Source: Cerasicoccus frondis
Lineage (GTDB): Bacteria > Verrucomicrobiota > Verrucomicrobiia > Opitutales > Cerasicoccaceae
Length of the DNA stretch: 64,000 nucleotides
Assembly (NCBI GenBank): GCA_031296915.1
Contig: JAVDPC010000002.1
Location: 124,001-188,000 of the forward strand
Direction of reading: 5' to 3'
Shown here: in pieces, positions 20,675 through 30,927 of the stretch
Layout of the letters: each line of letters starts with the position of its first letter
How positions within the stretch are numbered: the first letter of the stretch is position 1
Notes under the pieces: model-generated
What the model saw: the letters and a program-made list of their open reading frames with translations, nothing else
Databases searched by the model: none
Told to the model about the DNA's origin: nothing
Position numbers and translations under genes: made by a program

Positions 20675-20914
20675 ATGAAGGTCACGGTATTTGTCACTCC
20701 TAAGAAAACTGTGCTGGATCCCCAGGGCGCCGCTGTCGGCCATGCGATGGAGCATCTGGGCCTGAATCCCAGCAGCGATGTGCGCGTCGGCAAGACAGTC
20801 GAGTTCGAAGTCGACGGCGCGGACACCCCGGAACTACGCGCTCAAATCGACAAGATTTGTGACGGTTTGCTGAGCAATCCCGTCATCGAAGACTACCGCT
20901 ACGAGCTCGCCTAA
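20675..20914 (+). CDS. purS: Phosphoribosylformylglycinamidine synthase subunit PurS
   Basis: This 79-residue protein matches PurS, the small dimeric subunit that bridges PurQ and PurL: MKVTVFVTPKKTVLDPQG, then GLNPSSDVRVGKTVEFEV, and a C-terminal LSNPVIEDYRYEL. First gene of purS-purQ-purL; 19 bp to purQ. Presence of PurS goes with the short form of PurL seen here. Confidence 0.95.
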   Translation: MKVTVFVTPKKTVLDPQGAAVGHAMEHLGLNPSSDVRVGKTVEFEVDGADTPELRAQIDKICDGLLSNPVIEDYRYELA

Positions 20915-20933
20915 AAACGAAAGTCCCGCCTAC

Positions 20934-21608
20934 ATGAAGATCGCCATCATCCAATTCCCCGGATCCAATTGCGACCGCGACGCCTATTATGCGCTCGCGG
21001 GCGTGTTCAACCAGCCGACGCGCCTGTTTTGGCACAAGCGTCCCAGCCTGGCCGGAGCGGAGTGCGTGGTCTTGCCCGGCGGCTTCTCTTACGGCGACTA
21101 CCTGCGCTGCGGCGCGATTGCCCGGTTCTCGCCCATCATGCAGTCTATTATAGAGTTCGCCAACAACGGCGGCCCGGTCATCGGCATTTGCAATGGCTTC
21201 CAGATTCTCTGCGAGGCGGGCCTCCTCCCCGGCGCCCTCGTCCGCAATGAGAGCATGGAGTTCGTCTGCGAGACCTCGACCCTCAAGGTCGAAGACAGCA
21301 TGGACTACTTCAACAAGAGCAGCCTCGGCGAGACAATCGACATTCCCATCGCCCACGGTGAGGGCAACTACCGCATCGATGACGACGGTTTGGCCGACCT
21401 CGAAGCAAACAACCAAATCCTTTTCCGCTACGCTAACAATCCAAATGGGTCTAAAGCCGACATCGCAGGCATCCGTAATAAAGAAGGGAATGTCTTTGGC
21501 ATGATGCCGCACCCCGAGCGCGCCGTGGAAGATCTCCACCCGAGCCGCGACGGCATCGGCGTCCTCAAGGCGTTCCTCAAGTCCCAAATGGCCCGCCAGA
21601 AAGCGTAG
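20934..21608 (+). CDS. purQ: Phosphoribosylformylglycinamidine synthase glutaminase subunit PurQ
   Basis: The 224-residue class I amidotransferase provides ammonia from glutamine to PurL. FPGSNCDRDAYYAL starts the fold, PGGFSYGDYLRCGAIA and GICNGFQILCEAGLLPG contain the oxyanion and nucleophile Cys, and GMMPHPERAVED carries the His/Glu pair. Length is typical. It lies between purS and purL in one operon. Confidence 0.96.
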   Translation: MKIAIIQFPGSNCDRDAYYALAGVFNQPTRLFWHKRPSLAGAECVVLPGGFSYGDYLRCGAIARFSPIMQSIIEFANNGGPVIGICNGFQILCEAGLLPGALVRNESMEFVCETSTLKVEDSMDYFNKSSLGETIDIPIAHGEGNYRIDDDGLADLEANNQILFRYANNPNGSKADIAGIRNKEGNVFGMMPHPERAVEDLHPSRDGIGVLKAFLKSQMARQKA

Positions 21609-21609
21609 C

Positions 21610-21721
21610 CTATTATCAATGATCAATTGTCGGTTTTCAATTTTCAATGACTCGAGAACGCTGCGAAACCTCAACTGACAACTGATAATCGAAAACTGAA
21701 AATCGAAAACTCCTAGTTTCC
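21610..21721. repeat. AT-rich dispersed repeat between purQ and purL
   Basis: The gap between purQ and purL holds runs such as ATCAATTGTCGGTTTTCAA on one side and ACTGATAATCGAAAACTGAA on the other, which are imperfect inverted copies of a TCAATTTTCAATT-type unit. The composition is unlike the flanking GC-rich genes. Similar short AT-rich runs occur between sucA and sucB. Confidence 0.5.
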
Positions 21722-24037
21722 ATGGCCACTGAAGCACCTGCGCCCAATCCAGATCCCACGCTGAACAAGCCCATCACGCCTGAGCTGGTGGACAAGCACG
21801 GCCTCACCGCCGAAGAGTACGAGCGCATCAAGCAGATCCTCGGACGCGAGCCCAACCTGACCGAGCTCGGCATTTTCAGCGTCATGTGGTCAGAGCACTG
21901 CTCCTACAAGAACTCGCGCCGCCTCCTCAAGCAGTTCCCCACCCAGAAGTTCGACGAAGACTCCCGCAACAAGGTCCTCGTCAAGGCGGGTGAGGAAAAT
22001 GCCGGCGTCATCGACGTAGGCGACGACTTTGCCATCTGCTTCAAAATCGAGTCCCACAACCACCCGAGCGCGGTGGAGCCTTTTGAAGGCGCGGCGACCG
22101 GCGTGGGCGGCATCCTGCGCGACATTTTCACCATGGGCGCCCGCCCGGTGCTCTTCACCAACTCCCTGCGCTTTGGCAAGCTCGACTCCGCCGACTCCCG
22201 TCGCATCATGCGCGGCGTCGTGCATGGCATCTCCCACTACGGCAACTGTGTGGGCATCCCCAATGTCGGCGGCGACGTTTACTTTGACGATTGCTACGAG
22301 GGCAACCCCCTCGTTAACGCGCTCTGCCTCGGCGTGCTCAAGCACGACCAGATCAAGCGTGGCGCGGCGTCCGGCGTCGGCAACCCGGTCTATTACGTCG
22401 GCGCTGCCACTGGCCGTGATGGTCTCGGCGGCGCCAGCTTCGCCTCCAAGGAACTCTCCTCGGAGTCCGGCCACGACCGTCCCGCCGTCCAAAAGGGCGA
22501 CCCCTTCATGGGCAAGCTGCTCATGGAAGCCTGCCTCGAAATGATGGCCGTCGACGGCCTCGTCGTGGGCATTCAGGACATGGGCGCCGCTGGCCTGACC
22601 TGCTCCACCTGCGAAACCGCCGCCCGCGGCGACACCGGCGTCGAAATCGAGCTCGACCTCGTCCCGCAGCGTGAGTCCGGCATGAACTCTTACGAAATCA
22701 TGCTCTCCGAATCACAGGAGCGCATGCTCGTCATCGTCCAGAAAGGACGCGAAGAGGAAGTCGAAAAAATCTTTGAAAAGTGGGACCTCCATGCCGCCAA
22801 GGTCGGCTCCGTCGTCGACGGCAAGGACATGGTCGTCAAGCAACACGGCCAGGTCGTTGCCCGCATTCCGGCGCAAGACCTCACCGAACAAGCCCCGCTC
22901 AACAACCCGGAAGCAGCGCGCCCGGCTTACTTGGACGAGATTCAGGCCTGGACTCCCGAAAGCATCGAAGACCTCACTGAAGACGGCATTTTCGACGCCC
23001 TCCCCAAGCTCCTCGCCGATCCGACCATCGCCAACAAAAAGTGGATCTACCGCCAGTATGACCAGATGGTCATGACAAGCACCGTCGAGCACGCTGGTGA
23101 GTCCGACGCCGCCGTAGTGCGTTTGCGTTGTGGCGGTCCGGATCGCGACAAGTACATCGCCATTTCCAACGACTGCAACAACCGCTACTGCTGGGCCGAT
23201 CCCTATGAAGGCGGCAAGATCGCCGTCGCCGAGGCCATTCGCAACCTCGCCTGCTCGGGCGCCCGCCCCCTGGCGATGACGAACAACCTCAATTTCGGCA
23301 ACCCAAACAAGCCCGAATCCTTCTACATGCTCAAGGAAGCGGTCCGCGGCCTCGCCGAAACCTGCGAATTTTTCGATGTGCCCGTCGTCGGCGGCAACGT
23401 CAGCCTCTACAACGAAAATCAGGACGCCAAGATCGACCCGACGCCCGTCGTGTCCGTGGTCGGCATCATCGACAGCCGCCAGTACATCACGCCGTCCACG
23501 ATCAAAAAGGGCAACGAAGCCTTCATCCTTCTGGGTGACGTCGCCAACGAGCTCGGCGTCAGCGCCTTCCTGCGCGTCATCCACAACCTGAAGACTGGCA
23601 AGCCGCCCGTGATGGACCTTGAAAAGCAGGCTTCGTTGATGGACTTCCTGCAAATCCAGATCCAAAAGGGCCGCATCCACGCCGCGCACGACATTGCCGA
23701 AGGCGGACTGCTCGTCGCGCTCTGCGAAATGCTCTTCACGAAGGACCAAACCTTCGGTGCAGACCTCAATCTGGAAGACCTCCCCATCGATCGCTGGGAC
23801 ACCCTTTTCTTCGGCGAAAGCCAAGGCCGCATCCTGCTGGCCGTCGATTCCAACCGCGCCGACCACGTCGTCCACGACGCCGAGCGCTATGACATCCATG
23901 CGGACATTATCGGCGAAGCCAACGACGAGGGCATCCTCCACATCGAGGCTCCCAATCTGGAAAACCCGATCCAGTGGGACACCAACACTCTCCGTGACGC
24001 CTGGGAGAACTCCATTCCCAACGCCATGAAAATCTAG
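21722..24037 (+). CDS. purL: Phosphoribosylformylglycinamidine synthase subunit PurL (short form)
   Basis: The 771-residue ATP-dependent subunit makes formylglycinamidine ribonucleotide in purine synthesis. Motifs include [56 protein letters not shown] and the second-repeat [28 protein letters not shown] lies near the end. The length and partner genes purS and purQ mark the three-subunit type rather than the fused long form. The codon use is strongly GC-rich. Confidence 0.97.
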   Translation: MATEAPAPNPDPTLNKPITPELVDKHGLTAEEYERIKQILGREPNLTELGIFSVMWSEHCSYKNSRRLLKQFPTQKFDEDSRNKVLVKAGEENAGVIDVGDDFAICFKIESHNHPSAVEPFEGAATGVGGILRDIFTMGARPVLFTNSLRFGKLDSADSRRIMRGVVHGISHYGNCVGIPNVGGDVYFDDCYEGNPLVNALCLGVLKHDQIKRGAASGVGNPVYYVGAATGRDGLGGASFASKELSSESGHDRPAVQKGDPFMGKLLMEACLEMMAVDGLVVGIQDMGAAGLTCSTCETAARGDTGVEIELDLVPQRESGMNSYEIMLSESQERMLVIVQKGREEEVEKIFEKWDLHAAKVGSVVDGKDMVVKQHGQVVARIPAQDLTEQAPLNNPEAARPAYLDEIQAWTPESIEDLTEDGIFDALPKLLADPTIANKKWIYRQYDQMVMTSTVEHAGESDAAVVRLRCGGPDRDKYIAISNDCNNRYCWADPYEGGKIAVAEAIRNLACSGARPLAMTNNLNFGNPNKPESFYMLKEAVRGLAETCEFFDVPVVGGNVSLYNENQDAKIDPTPVVSVVGIIDSRQYITPSTIKKGNEAFILLGDVANELGVSAFLRVIHNLKTGKPPVMDLEKQASLMDFLQIQIQKGRIHAAHDIAEGGLLVALCEMLFTKDQTFGADLNLEDLPIDRWDTLFFGESQGRILLAVDSNRADHVVHDAERYDIHADIIGEANDEGILHIEAPNLENPIQWDTNTLRDAWENSIPNAMKI

Positions 24038-24090
24038 AGCTCTTTTCATCTAGATTGGCGGAGTCAGGTGGGGTAGAGATTGGATGCAGC

Positions 24091-24597
24091 CTACGCGTCC
24101 GGCAGCTCCATGGCTTCGACCTTGGCCTTGAGGCCCTCGCGGTAGGCGACGAGACGGTCCCGAAGTTTTCGATCCGCCAGGGCGAGAATCGCCGCCGCCG
24201 AAAGCGCCGCATTGATCGCCCCCGCCCGGCCAATGGCCAATGTCGGCGTTGGAATGCCAGCCGGCATCTGCACGATGGAAAGCAGGGAGTCCACGCCACT
24301 CAAGGCCCTGGACTGCACCGGCACGCCGAGCACCGGCAAATGCGTGAGCGCCGCCGTCATCCCGGGCAAATGCGCCGCGCCGCCCGCTCCGGCAATGATC
24401 ACCTGGATGCCGCGCCCTTCCGCGCTGCGCGCGTAGTCGACCATGCGGTCCGGCGTGCGGTGCGCGCTGACGATCAACTTCTCGAAGGGAACGTCGAGCT
24501 CAGTGAGGGTTTCCGCCGCATGGCGCATCGTTTCCCAATCGGAATTACTGCCCATGATGACGCCGACAGTCGGAGTAGAGTTACTAGGTGTTGCCAT
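24091..24597 (-). CDS. purE: N5-carboxyaminoimidazole ribonucleotide mutase PurE
   Basis: The start at 24597 gives 168 residues beginning [24 protein letters not shown], a normal class I PurE N-terminus (quoted in part: [14 protein letters not shown]); an ATG at 24753 would overlap the divergent DUF429 gene. [13 protein letters not shown] and [17 protein letters not shown] form the active site. PurE moves the carboxyl group from N5 to C4 of AIR. It is convergent with purL, with 53 bp between stops. Confidence 0.95.
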   Translation of the reverse strand: MATPSNSTPTVGVIMGSNSDWETMRHAAETLTELDVPFEKLIVSAHRTPDRMVDYARSAEGRGIQVIIAGAGGAAHLPGMTAALTHLPVLGVPVQSRALSGVDSLLSIVQMPAGIPTPTLAIGRAGAINAALSAAAILALADRKLRDRLVAYREGLKAKVEAMELPDA

Positions 24598-24661
24598 GAC
24601 GTGAAAATTAATTTTACCTCCAGCCATCCAACGCACGGGCGCGCCGCACGTCAATTCCAGG

Positions 24662-25444
24662 ATGCACACATTGGGCATAGATGGCTGTAAGGGAGGCTGG
24701 ATCGCTGTCGAAATTGACGACAACGGCAATGGCTCAATCGGCCTGTTCGACACCGTCTACCGGGCCCTCATCATGCACCCGACGTGCGACGTCATGCTGA
24801 TCGATATGCCCATCGGCCTCCCCGACGCCCTGCAGCCAACCCGCGAATGCGACGCCATCGCCCGTAAACTCCTCGGCAAAGGCATGAGCTCCCGCGTGTT
24901 CAGCCCACCCCCACGACGCGCCCTCGACACCAGTTTTTACGAAGACGCCTGCGCGCTCAGCGAGACCATCATCGGCAAAAAGATCAGCCGGCAAAGCTTC
25001 AATATCGCGCCTAAAATCAAAGAGCTCGACGGCGTGCTTCGCCGCCATCGCGACTACGTGGGACGCCTCCGCGAAGCGCATCCCGAGCTCGCCTTCGCCT
25101 CGATGAACAACCGTAAGGCGCTCCAAATTTCCAAAAAGCAAAAAGCCGGCCAGCAAGGCCGACTCAAAGTGCTGCAGCGCCATTACCCGCACGCCCGCGA
25201 TCTCTACAACTACGCACTCGACGCCACGCAACGCAAAGACGTGGCGCGCGACGACATTCTCGACGCCATGGCGCTCGCCATCATGGCGCGCTCCGCCCGC
25301 AAACTTCGCCCCATCCCGGCGGATCCGCCCAGCGACGCCGTTGGCCTGCCCATGGAAATCGTCGTCGGCGTCTACGGATGGGAAACGGAAAGCGCCACCC
25401 GCGCACCCTTCGGTTTTACACGGGCGCCAGCAACCCGCCAGTAG
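24662..25444 (+). CDS. DUF429 family protein (predicted nuclease-like fold)
   Basis: The 260-residue protein starts [16 protein letters not shown], has [19 protein letters not shown] near residue 50-65 and [12 protein letters not shown] at about 80, and ends its core with [12 protein letters not shown]. These are the conserved stretches of DUF429, a family with an RNase H-like fold and acidic residues placed for metal binding. Function is not established. It is divergent from purE with 64 bp between them. Confidence 0.8.
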   Translation: MHTLGIDGCKGGWIAVEIDDNGNGSIGLFDTVYRALIMHPTCDVMLIDMPIGLPDALQPTRECDAIARKLLGKGMSSRVFSPPPRRALDTSFYEDACALSETIIGKKISRQSFNIAPKIKELDGVLRRHRDYVGRLREAHPELAFASMNNRKALQISKKQKAGQQGRLKVLQRHYPHARDLYNYALDATQRKDVARDDILDAMALAIMARSARKLRPIPADPPSDAVGLPMEIVVGVYGWETESATRAPFGFTRAPATRQ

Positions 25445-25513
25445 ACCGCGACGCATCAAGCAAGGCGGCGTATTTGCCTTTAAATCAAAAGCCGTTGCGC
25501 TATAACCAGTGAC

Positions 25514-26977
25514 GTGACGCAAGAAAACGAAGGCTTTTGGTTGTTCTCACCCATCTTTATTCATTGGGTGCTCTCGCTGGCGTTCAGCTTTCGCGTCATC
25601 ATGAAGCGGCGCAACATCGGCGCCACGCTCGCCTGGGTCAGCGTCATGCTGCTCGTGCCGTATTTTGGCGTTGGGCTTTACCTAATCCTCGGCGAAATGC
25701 GGCTGGGCAAACGTCGCGAACGCCGCATCCGCGAACTCATCAACCCTTACAAGCAGTGGATCCAGTCACTCGCCGAAGGGTATCAAGTCAATTGGGATCA
25801 CGCGCCTGACGCCGCCAAATACCTCGATCGACTGGCCGCCAAAACGGAAGGCACGCCCACCCTGCCCGGCAATCGGCTGGAAATACTCGACGACTGCGAA
25901 GGCGTACTCCGCGCAATCATTGAGGACATCAACCGCGCCGAAGAAGCGCTCTACATGGAGTTCTACATCTGGCACAATGGCGGCGTGGCCGACGAGGTGC
26001 TCGAAGCCGTGATCAAAGCGAAAGAGCGCGGCGTAGCCTGCCGCCTGCTCCTGGACTCCGTGGGCAGCAAGCACTTCCTGGCTTCCGCTAATTGCAAGCG
26101 CGCGCGCAAGGCGGGCATCAAAATTGTGGAAGCACTGCCCGCAGGCATACTGCGCGCAGCGTTCCGTCGGCAGGACCTGCGTCTGCACCGCAAGATCGTC
26201 ATTGTCGACGGTCGCATCGCCTACACCGGCAGCCTCAATTTGGTCGATGCGCGCTTCTTTAAACAGGACGCCGGCGTCGGCCAATGGGTCGACCTCATGG
26301 TCCGCGTGCAAGGCCCCGCCGTCGAAGTGCTGGCGACGACGTTCCTCGCTGATTGGGATGTGGAAACCGAAGGCCGCCAGGTCGATGTCAACGAAGACCC
26401 CGGCGTCAAACGCCAGGCAGCCGACGGTCCTGCAATGGTGCAAGTCGTTCCGTCGGGCCCCGGTTTTTACCCGGACGCCATTTACCAGTTGCTGCTCACC
26501 ACGATCTACAGCGCGCGCGAAGAGTTGACGATCACCACGCCGTATTTCGTGCCTGATGATGCGCTGCACACCGCCCTGCGCACCGCCGCCGCCCGCGGCG
26601 TGAAAGTGACCGTGATCCTGCCCGCCCGCAACGACTCCTGGCTCGTTCGCTATGCCTCACGCTCGCACTACGACAGCCTGCTGAAAGCAGGCGTGCGCAT
26701 CATGCGTTTCAAAGCAGGCCTCCTGCACGCCAAGACCATTTCCGTGGACAAAGAATTCTGTCTGGTAGGCTCGGTTAACTTCGACATGCGCAGCGTGTGG
26801 CTCAACCACGAAGTCACACTCTTCGTCTACAACCACGCCTTCTGCGACCACCTCTGCTACCTACAGCGCCAATACATCGAACAAAGCGACGAACTCTGCC
26901 GCGAAGATTGGTCACAGCGCCCCAACCGCGAACGCATCCTGGAAAACATCGTCCGCCTGGCCAGCCCGTTACTCTGA
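25514..26977 (+). CDS. cls: Cardiolipin synthase (phospholipase D family)
   Basis: The 487-residue protein starts at GTG 25514 and has two N-terminal membrane segments (FIHWVLSLAFSFRVI and LAWVSVMLLVPYFGVGLYLI). Two PLD motifs follow: LHRKIVIVDGRIAYTGSLN near residue 225 and LHAKTISVDKEFCLVGSVN near residue 400, the HKD pair that forms cardiolipin from two phosphatidylglycerols. Length and layout match ClsA-type enzymes. Single gene, convergent with the SNF2 helicase gene. Confidence 0.92.
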   Translation: MTQENEGFWLFSPIFIHWVLSLAFSFRVIMKRRNIGATLAWVSVMLLVPYFGVGLYLILGEMRLGKRRERRIRELINPYKQWIQSLAEGYQVNWDHAPDAAKYLDRLAAKTEGTPTLPGNRLEILDDCEGVLRAIIEDINRAEEALYMEFYIWHNGGVADEVLEAVIKAKERGVACRLLLDSVGSKHFLASANCKRARKAGIKIVEALPAGILRAAFRRQDLRLHRKIVIVDGRIAYTGSLNLVDARFFKQDAGVGQWVDLMVRVQGPAVEVLATTFLADWDVETEGRQVDVNEDPGVKRQAADGPAMVQVVPSGPGFYPDAIYQLLLTTIYSAREELTITTPYFVPDDALHTALRTAAARGVKVTVILPARNDSWLVRYASRSHYDSLLKAGVRIMRFKAGLLHAKTISVDKEFCLVGSVNFDMRSVWLNHEVTLFVYNHAFCDHLCYLQRQYIEQSDELCREDWSQRPNRERILENIVRLASPLL

Positions 26978-27004
26978 GTTGCAAAGCTACTTTGCATCGC
27001 AAAG

Positions 27005-29512
27005 TCAATCATCACCCATGAGCGCCTTCATGTCGGCAAAGCCGATCTTCGAGTTGGCGGCCTCGCTGGCTTCGAAGAGGTCTTTGAGCAAGGCTGCCTT
27101 TTCACGCTGCATCGAAAGCACGCGCTCTTCCACGGAGTTGGCTACGATCAGCTTGTAGCTCGTCACGGTGCGCGTCTGGCCAATGCGGTGCGCACGGTCC
27201 GTCGCCTGAGCTTCGACGGCCGGGTTCCACCACGGATCGTAATGCACGACCGTGTCGGCGCCCGTTAGATTCAAGCCCGTGCCGCCGGCCTTGAGCGAGA
27301 TCAGGAACACCGGAATCTCGTCGTCTTCGTTAAACTGCTCACACAGCGCGGCGCGGTTCTTCGTCTGCCCGTCGATGTAGAGATACGGAATTTTCTGCGC
27401 TTCCAGCTCTTCCTTCAGCAGCGCGAGCGCGGCCGTAAACTGAGAGAACACCAGCATGCGGTGATCGCCATCGAGCGACTCTTCCAGGATTTCGCGGAAG
27501 GCGTCGAGCTTGGTCGAAGCAATGGCCTCCTCGGCTTCCTTGTCCACCAGGCGTGGGTCGATACACGCCTGGCGCATGCGCAAGAGTTGCTTAAAGGCCG
27601 CCACGCGCAGCTTGCCCTCGGAGGCGTTCGCCATCTCAAGCTCAAAAACTTCGCGACGCGCTGTCTCTTCAACTTTGCGATACAAAGCTTCTTGAGCATC
27701 ATTGAATTCGCAGTAGAAGACCTGCTCGATCTTCTCGGGCAGTTCCGGCGCCACTTCTTTCTTGGAGCGACGCAAAATGTATGGCGCCGCGCGATCACGA
27801 ATACGCGCAGCATGCCACTCTTTTTCTTCACGCGAAGCGCCCGCCGGCGGCGGCTGCACATAGCCCGGCAGCACGAATTCAAACAGCGCGGCAAGGTCAT
27901 CGAGCGAGTTCTCCACCGGCGTGCCGGTTAGCAAGAAGCGGCGGCGCGCCTGCAATCCGCGCAGGGCCTTGGCGTTTTGCGTTTGACGGTTCTTCACGTG
28001 CTGGGCTTCGTCACCCACGACCACGGCAAACGGCGCGGCATGAAAGAGGTCCGTGTCGCGCGCCAAGGTATTATACGACGTGATGACGAGGCCGAACTCG
28101 CTGGCGTGCTCCGCGCTGTGTAAGCGCTCGTTGCGATGGTGCGCAAAGACCTTCATCTCCGGAGCAAACTTGCGTGCTTCACGGCGCCAGTTCTCGACGA
28201 GACCCGCCGGGCAAACGACCAAGCACGGTTGCCCGGTTTCACTTTGTATCGCAGAGAGAAGCGTCAGGGCTTGGACCGTTTTACCCAAGCCCATCTCGTC
28301 CGCGAGGATGCCGCCCAACTCATTGGTATAAAGATGCCAGAGCCACGCCGCGCCAATCGCCTGATAAGGACGCAGTATCTTCATCAGCGCCTCGTTCGCG
28401 GGGGGCGCTTGCAGGGCGGTGAGATCGCTCAGCGCGCCACTGCGGCGCTTCCATTCCTCGGGCGCTTCGATGGCGAGGTCCAGCGCTTCGAGCTGCGCAT
28501 TGACGGCAGCAGCCTCCTCACGCGAGATGCGCTTCGTCACACGAGGAGTCACGAGGCGGTCAGCGTTGCCGGTCAAGCGACGCTGCGCTTCTTGCATGGT
28601 GTTGAGCTTGCCGTGGTCGAGCAGGAACACGCCCTTGTGCGTTTCCAGGTAAGGCTGCCCCTTGTTCAGCGCCTGCGCGATTTGCCCCGACTCGATGCCC
28701 GGCGCCGCGAGCTCGGCGTCCGCAATGAAGTCATCGCCATCCTGCCGCAGGTGCACGCGCGCTTCCAGCGGCTTCAGCTTCTTCGTGTATTTGTTGAAGT
28801 TGGGCGTGAACTTCGCGCGGTAATGATGTTTGAGGCGGTCCCAGTGCTCAGCTAAAAATTGCAGCGTCTTGTGCCGGTCGCGCAGCCACCATTTGCGGTT
28901 GCTGGGCTCAAGCTTGAAGCTGTGGCTCTTGAGCAATTCCAACGCTTCTTCGTAGATGATGCTTTCACGCGAAGGCAGCGTGATCGCCAGGTAATTCGTC
29001 GACCCATCGACCTCCATCGGCGAGAGGTCGCGCTCCATTTCGCGGCGGCGTTTGGACTTGGTTAAGGTCGGTTGTGGCTTAGGCGTTTGCGGCTTAGGCG
29101 GCGGCGCCTTGGCCTCCACCATGATGTGCGGGTGCACGTCGGGCAATTTACCATCGACCCAGGGCAGCGGCGCCTTGGGGTTGCGAAATGAAAACGCCGC
29201 GTCTTCACCGGTCAGCGGTTGCAGGAGCTGGCTCAGTTGATCGCGCGTGAGTTGCATCATGCTGGGCGCCTTGCCACTCGTCCAACTCTCGATCAGCATG
29301 GCGGCAAGGATGTGTGGCGGCTCCGGCCAATACGCCTGCTTGGGCAAACGCTCCGGCGGGAAGATCTCCCCATCGACCTCAGCCTCCAGCTTGACCGGAA
29401 TGCGGTCCTTCGGCGCGCACTGCGGTAGATTCGGTGGCAGCAGCAGGCGCCAACGCAGTGGCGCCCCGTCCGGTGAAATCTCAATGCTCTGCAACGTCGG
29501 GCCTTGGGTCAT
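27005..29512 (-). CDS. SNF2-family DNA-dependent ATPase/helicase
   Basis: The 835-residue protein has a poorly conserved N-terminal half and a SNF2 motor from about residue 385: LRPYQAIGAAWLWHL (motif Q-like), LADEMGLGKTVQAL (Walker A), VVGDEAQHVKNRQTQ (DEAQ box), LLTGTPVENSLDDL and the C-terminal lobe with LISLKAGGTGLNLTGA and DRAHRIGQTRTV (motif VI). Such bacterial proteins act in transcription recycling or DNA repair. Only 27 bp separate it from cls at the convergent ends, with a small GCAAAG/CTTTGC dyad there. Confidence 0.9.
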   Translation of the reverse strand: MTQGPTLQSIEISPDGAPLRWRLLLPPNLPQCAPKDRIPVKLEAEVDGEIFPPERLPKQAYWPEPPHILAAMLIESWTSGKAPSMMQLTRDQLSQLLQPLTGEDAAFSFRNPKAPLPWVDGKLPDVHPHIMVEAKAPPPKPQTPKPQPTLTKSKRRREMERDLSPMEVDGSTNYLAITLPSRESIIYEEALELLKSHSFKLEPSNRKWWLRDRHKTLQFLAEHWDRLKHHYRAKFTPNFNKYTKKLKPLEARVHLRQDGDDFIADAELAAPGIESGQIAQALNKGQPYLETHKGVFLLDHGKLNTMQEAQRRLTGNADRLVTPRVTKRISREEAAAVNAQLEALDLAIEAPEEWKRRSGALSDLTALQAPPANEALMKILRPYQAIGAAWLWHLYTNELGGILADEMGLGKTVQALTLLSAIQSETGQPCLVVCPAGLVENWRREARKFAPEMKVFAHHRNERLHSAEHASEFGLVITSYNTLARDTDLFHAAPFAVVVGDEAQHVKNRQTQNAKALRGLQARRRFLLTGTPVENSLDDLAALFEFVLPGYVQPPPAGASREEKEWHAARIRDRAAPYILRRSKKEVAPELPEKIEQVFYCEFNDAQEALYRKVEETARREVFELEMANASEGKLRVAAFKQLLRMRQACIDPRLVDKEAEEAIASTKLDAFREILEESLDGDHRMLVFSQFTAALALLKEELEAQKIPYLYIDGQTKNRAALCEQFNEDDEIPVFLISLKAGGTGLNLTGADTVVHYDPWWNPAVEAQATDRAHRIGQTRTVTSYKLIVANSVEERVLSMQREKAALLKDLFEASEAANSKIGFADMKALMGDD

Positions 29513-29679
29513 CTATTGCTTGGATGCCAAACTTTGTGACGATGCCAATACTTAATGCGCGAAACGCCGCTGTTTAAAACGCTGTGAAACTCGGACAAAC
29601 GCACTCTACAGCCTTCCCAGATCAGTCCGTCCAACTGACAGTGCGGATCGAGACGATCTTCGCCACCTGTTATTGATCC

Positions 29680-30675
29680 TCACAGCGAGAAATCGCCAGT
29701 GACGATTACCTTGCCATCGCGGCTACCCGCCTCCGCTGCAGCGAACGCGGCCTTACCGTCAGCCAAAGAGAATTTCTCCGCGACGCTCATCTTGAACACG
29801 CCTTTGCGCATGAGTTCGTGGATCTCGTGCTGCATGGCGCCACGCTCGTCAGCCGAGGCGTTGCGCGCCCAGCGGTCCATCCAGAATCCACGCAAACAGA
29901 CGTCATCGAAGATCAAGTTGCGCGTGGGGAACCGCACTTTATCGCCCACCATGCCGCCGAAGGTCACCACGACGCCGCTCTCGGCCATGCAACGAATCAT
30001 CTTGATGACGCTTTCACCACCAATCGAATTGAGGCCGAGTCGTGGCTTTGCGCCACCAGCCGCAGAACCAAACTGTTTGAAGAAGTCATCGCCATCGGCC
30101 AGCACCACATCCGCGCCTAATTCCTTCAGCGGACCTTCCCACTTGGCTACGTCGCGCACGAGATTGATCGAGTGCAGGCCCAGGTGTTTGGCCAAGCCGA
30201 TCGCGCATTGCCCAACCGCAGAGTTCGCGGCGTTTTGGATAATCCAGTCGCCGGGCTTCAAGTCGATAAAGTCTTTGAGAATGCGGTAAGCTGTCGGCGG
30301 GTTGATAAACGCCATGCAGGCCTGCTCGACGGGGAGATCTGCCGGGGCCTTTTCAAACGTATCCGCATCTGCGCAAACGGCGTCCACCAACACGCTTTCG
30401 TCGGGCATTTTGACGCGGTCGCCAGCGCTGAGCCGCTTCACGCCCTCACCCACAGCCAGGACTTCACCAACACCTTCCCGACCGGCCACTGCCGGCAGTT
30501 CACGCAGGCGTCCATAGCTGCCGCCGATCATCCCGAGGTCCGACGGGTGCAGCACCGCCGCGCGCAAGGCGACCAACGCCTCTCCCGGCCCAGGCTGGCC
30601 AATTTCCAAGGTGTCCATCTGGAGCACATCGGCGGGCTTACCATTTTCGTGATATCGCAGGGCTTTGATTTCCAT
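29680..30675 (-). CDS. MDR-family reductase, trans-2-enoyl-thioester reductase (ETR1/MECR)-like
   Basis: The 331-residue protein is a zinc-free medium-chain dehydrogenase/reductase. VLHPSDLGMIGGSYG near residue 43, INPPTAYRILKDF near 125 and IIQNAANSAVGQCAIGLAK near 145 match the ETR1/MECR group, which reduces trans-2-enoyl-ACP or enoyl-CoA with NADPH. The sequence lacks the Cys/His ligands of zinc alcohol dehydrogenases. Single gene; about 250 bp separates it from the divergent beta-helix gene. Confidence 0.8.
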   Translation of the reverse strand: MEIKALRYHENGKPADVLQMDTLEIGQPGPGEALVALRAAVLHPSDLGMIGGSYGRLRELPAVAGREGVGEVLAVGEGVKRLSAGDRVKMPDESVLVDAVCADADTFEKAPADLPVEQACMAFINPPTAYRILKDFIDLKPGDWIIQNAANSAVGQCAIGLAKHLGLHSINLVRDVAKWEGPLKELGADVVLADGDDFFKQFGSAAGGAKPRLGLNSIGGESVIKMIRCMAESGVVVTFGGMVGDKVRFPTRNLIFDDVCLRGFWMDRWARNASADERGAMQHEIHELMRKGVFKMSVAEKFSLADGKAAFAAAEAGSRDGKVIVTGDFSL

Positions 30676-30927
30676 AAGCCTACTGAATCCGAATTTTAGC
30701 TATTAGCAAAAGCCAAATGGATTTTGCCCAAGCTATTAACCCGGCTATTGATGATCAGAAGGCAACCAGGCCGAACATCCCGATCCCTAATGATGTTCAG
30801 GAACGAGCGTGATAGCATACGAGGTCATACGACACCGACTGCGCAACATTCTGGGAACAAGTTTTTTTTGATATTGTTTAATTCCCATAAAGCCAGCAGC
30901 CTGAACGCAGAATCCTTCCAACTACAC

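Noticed and set aside
26978..27004. Additional metal-type box (TTGCAAAGCTACTTTGCAT) between cls and the SNF2 gene
   Set aside because: The half-sites are 5 bp rather than 3 bp apart and the position is between two convergent stops, so it is more likely part of transcription termination.
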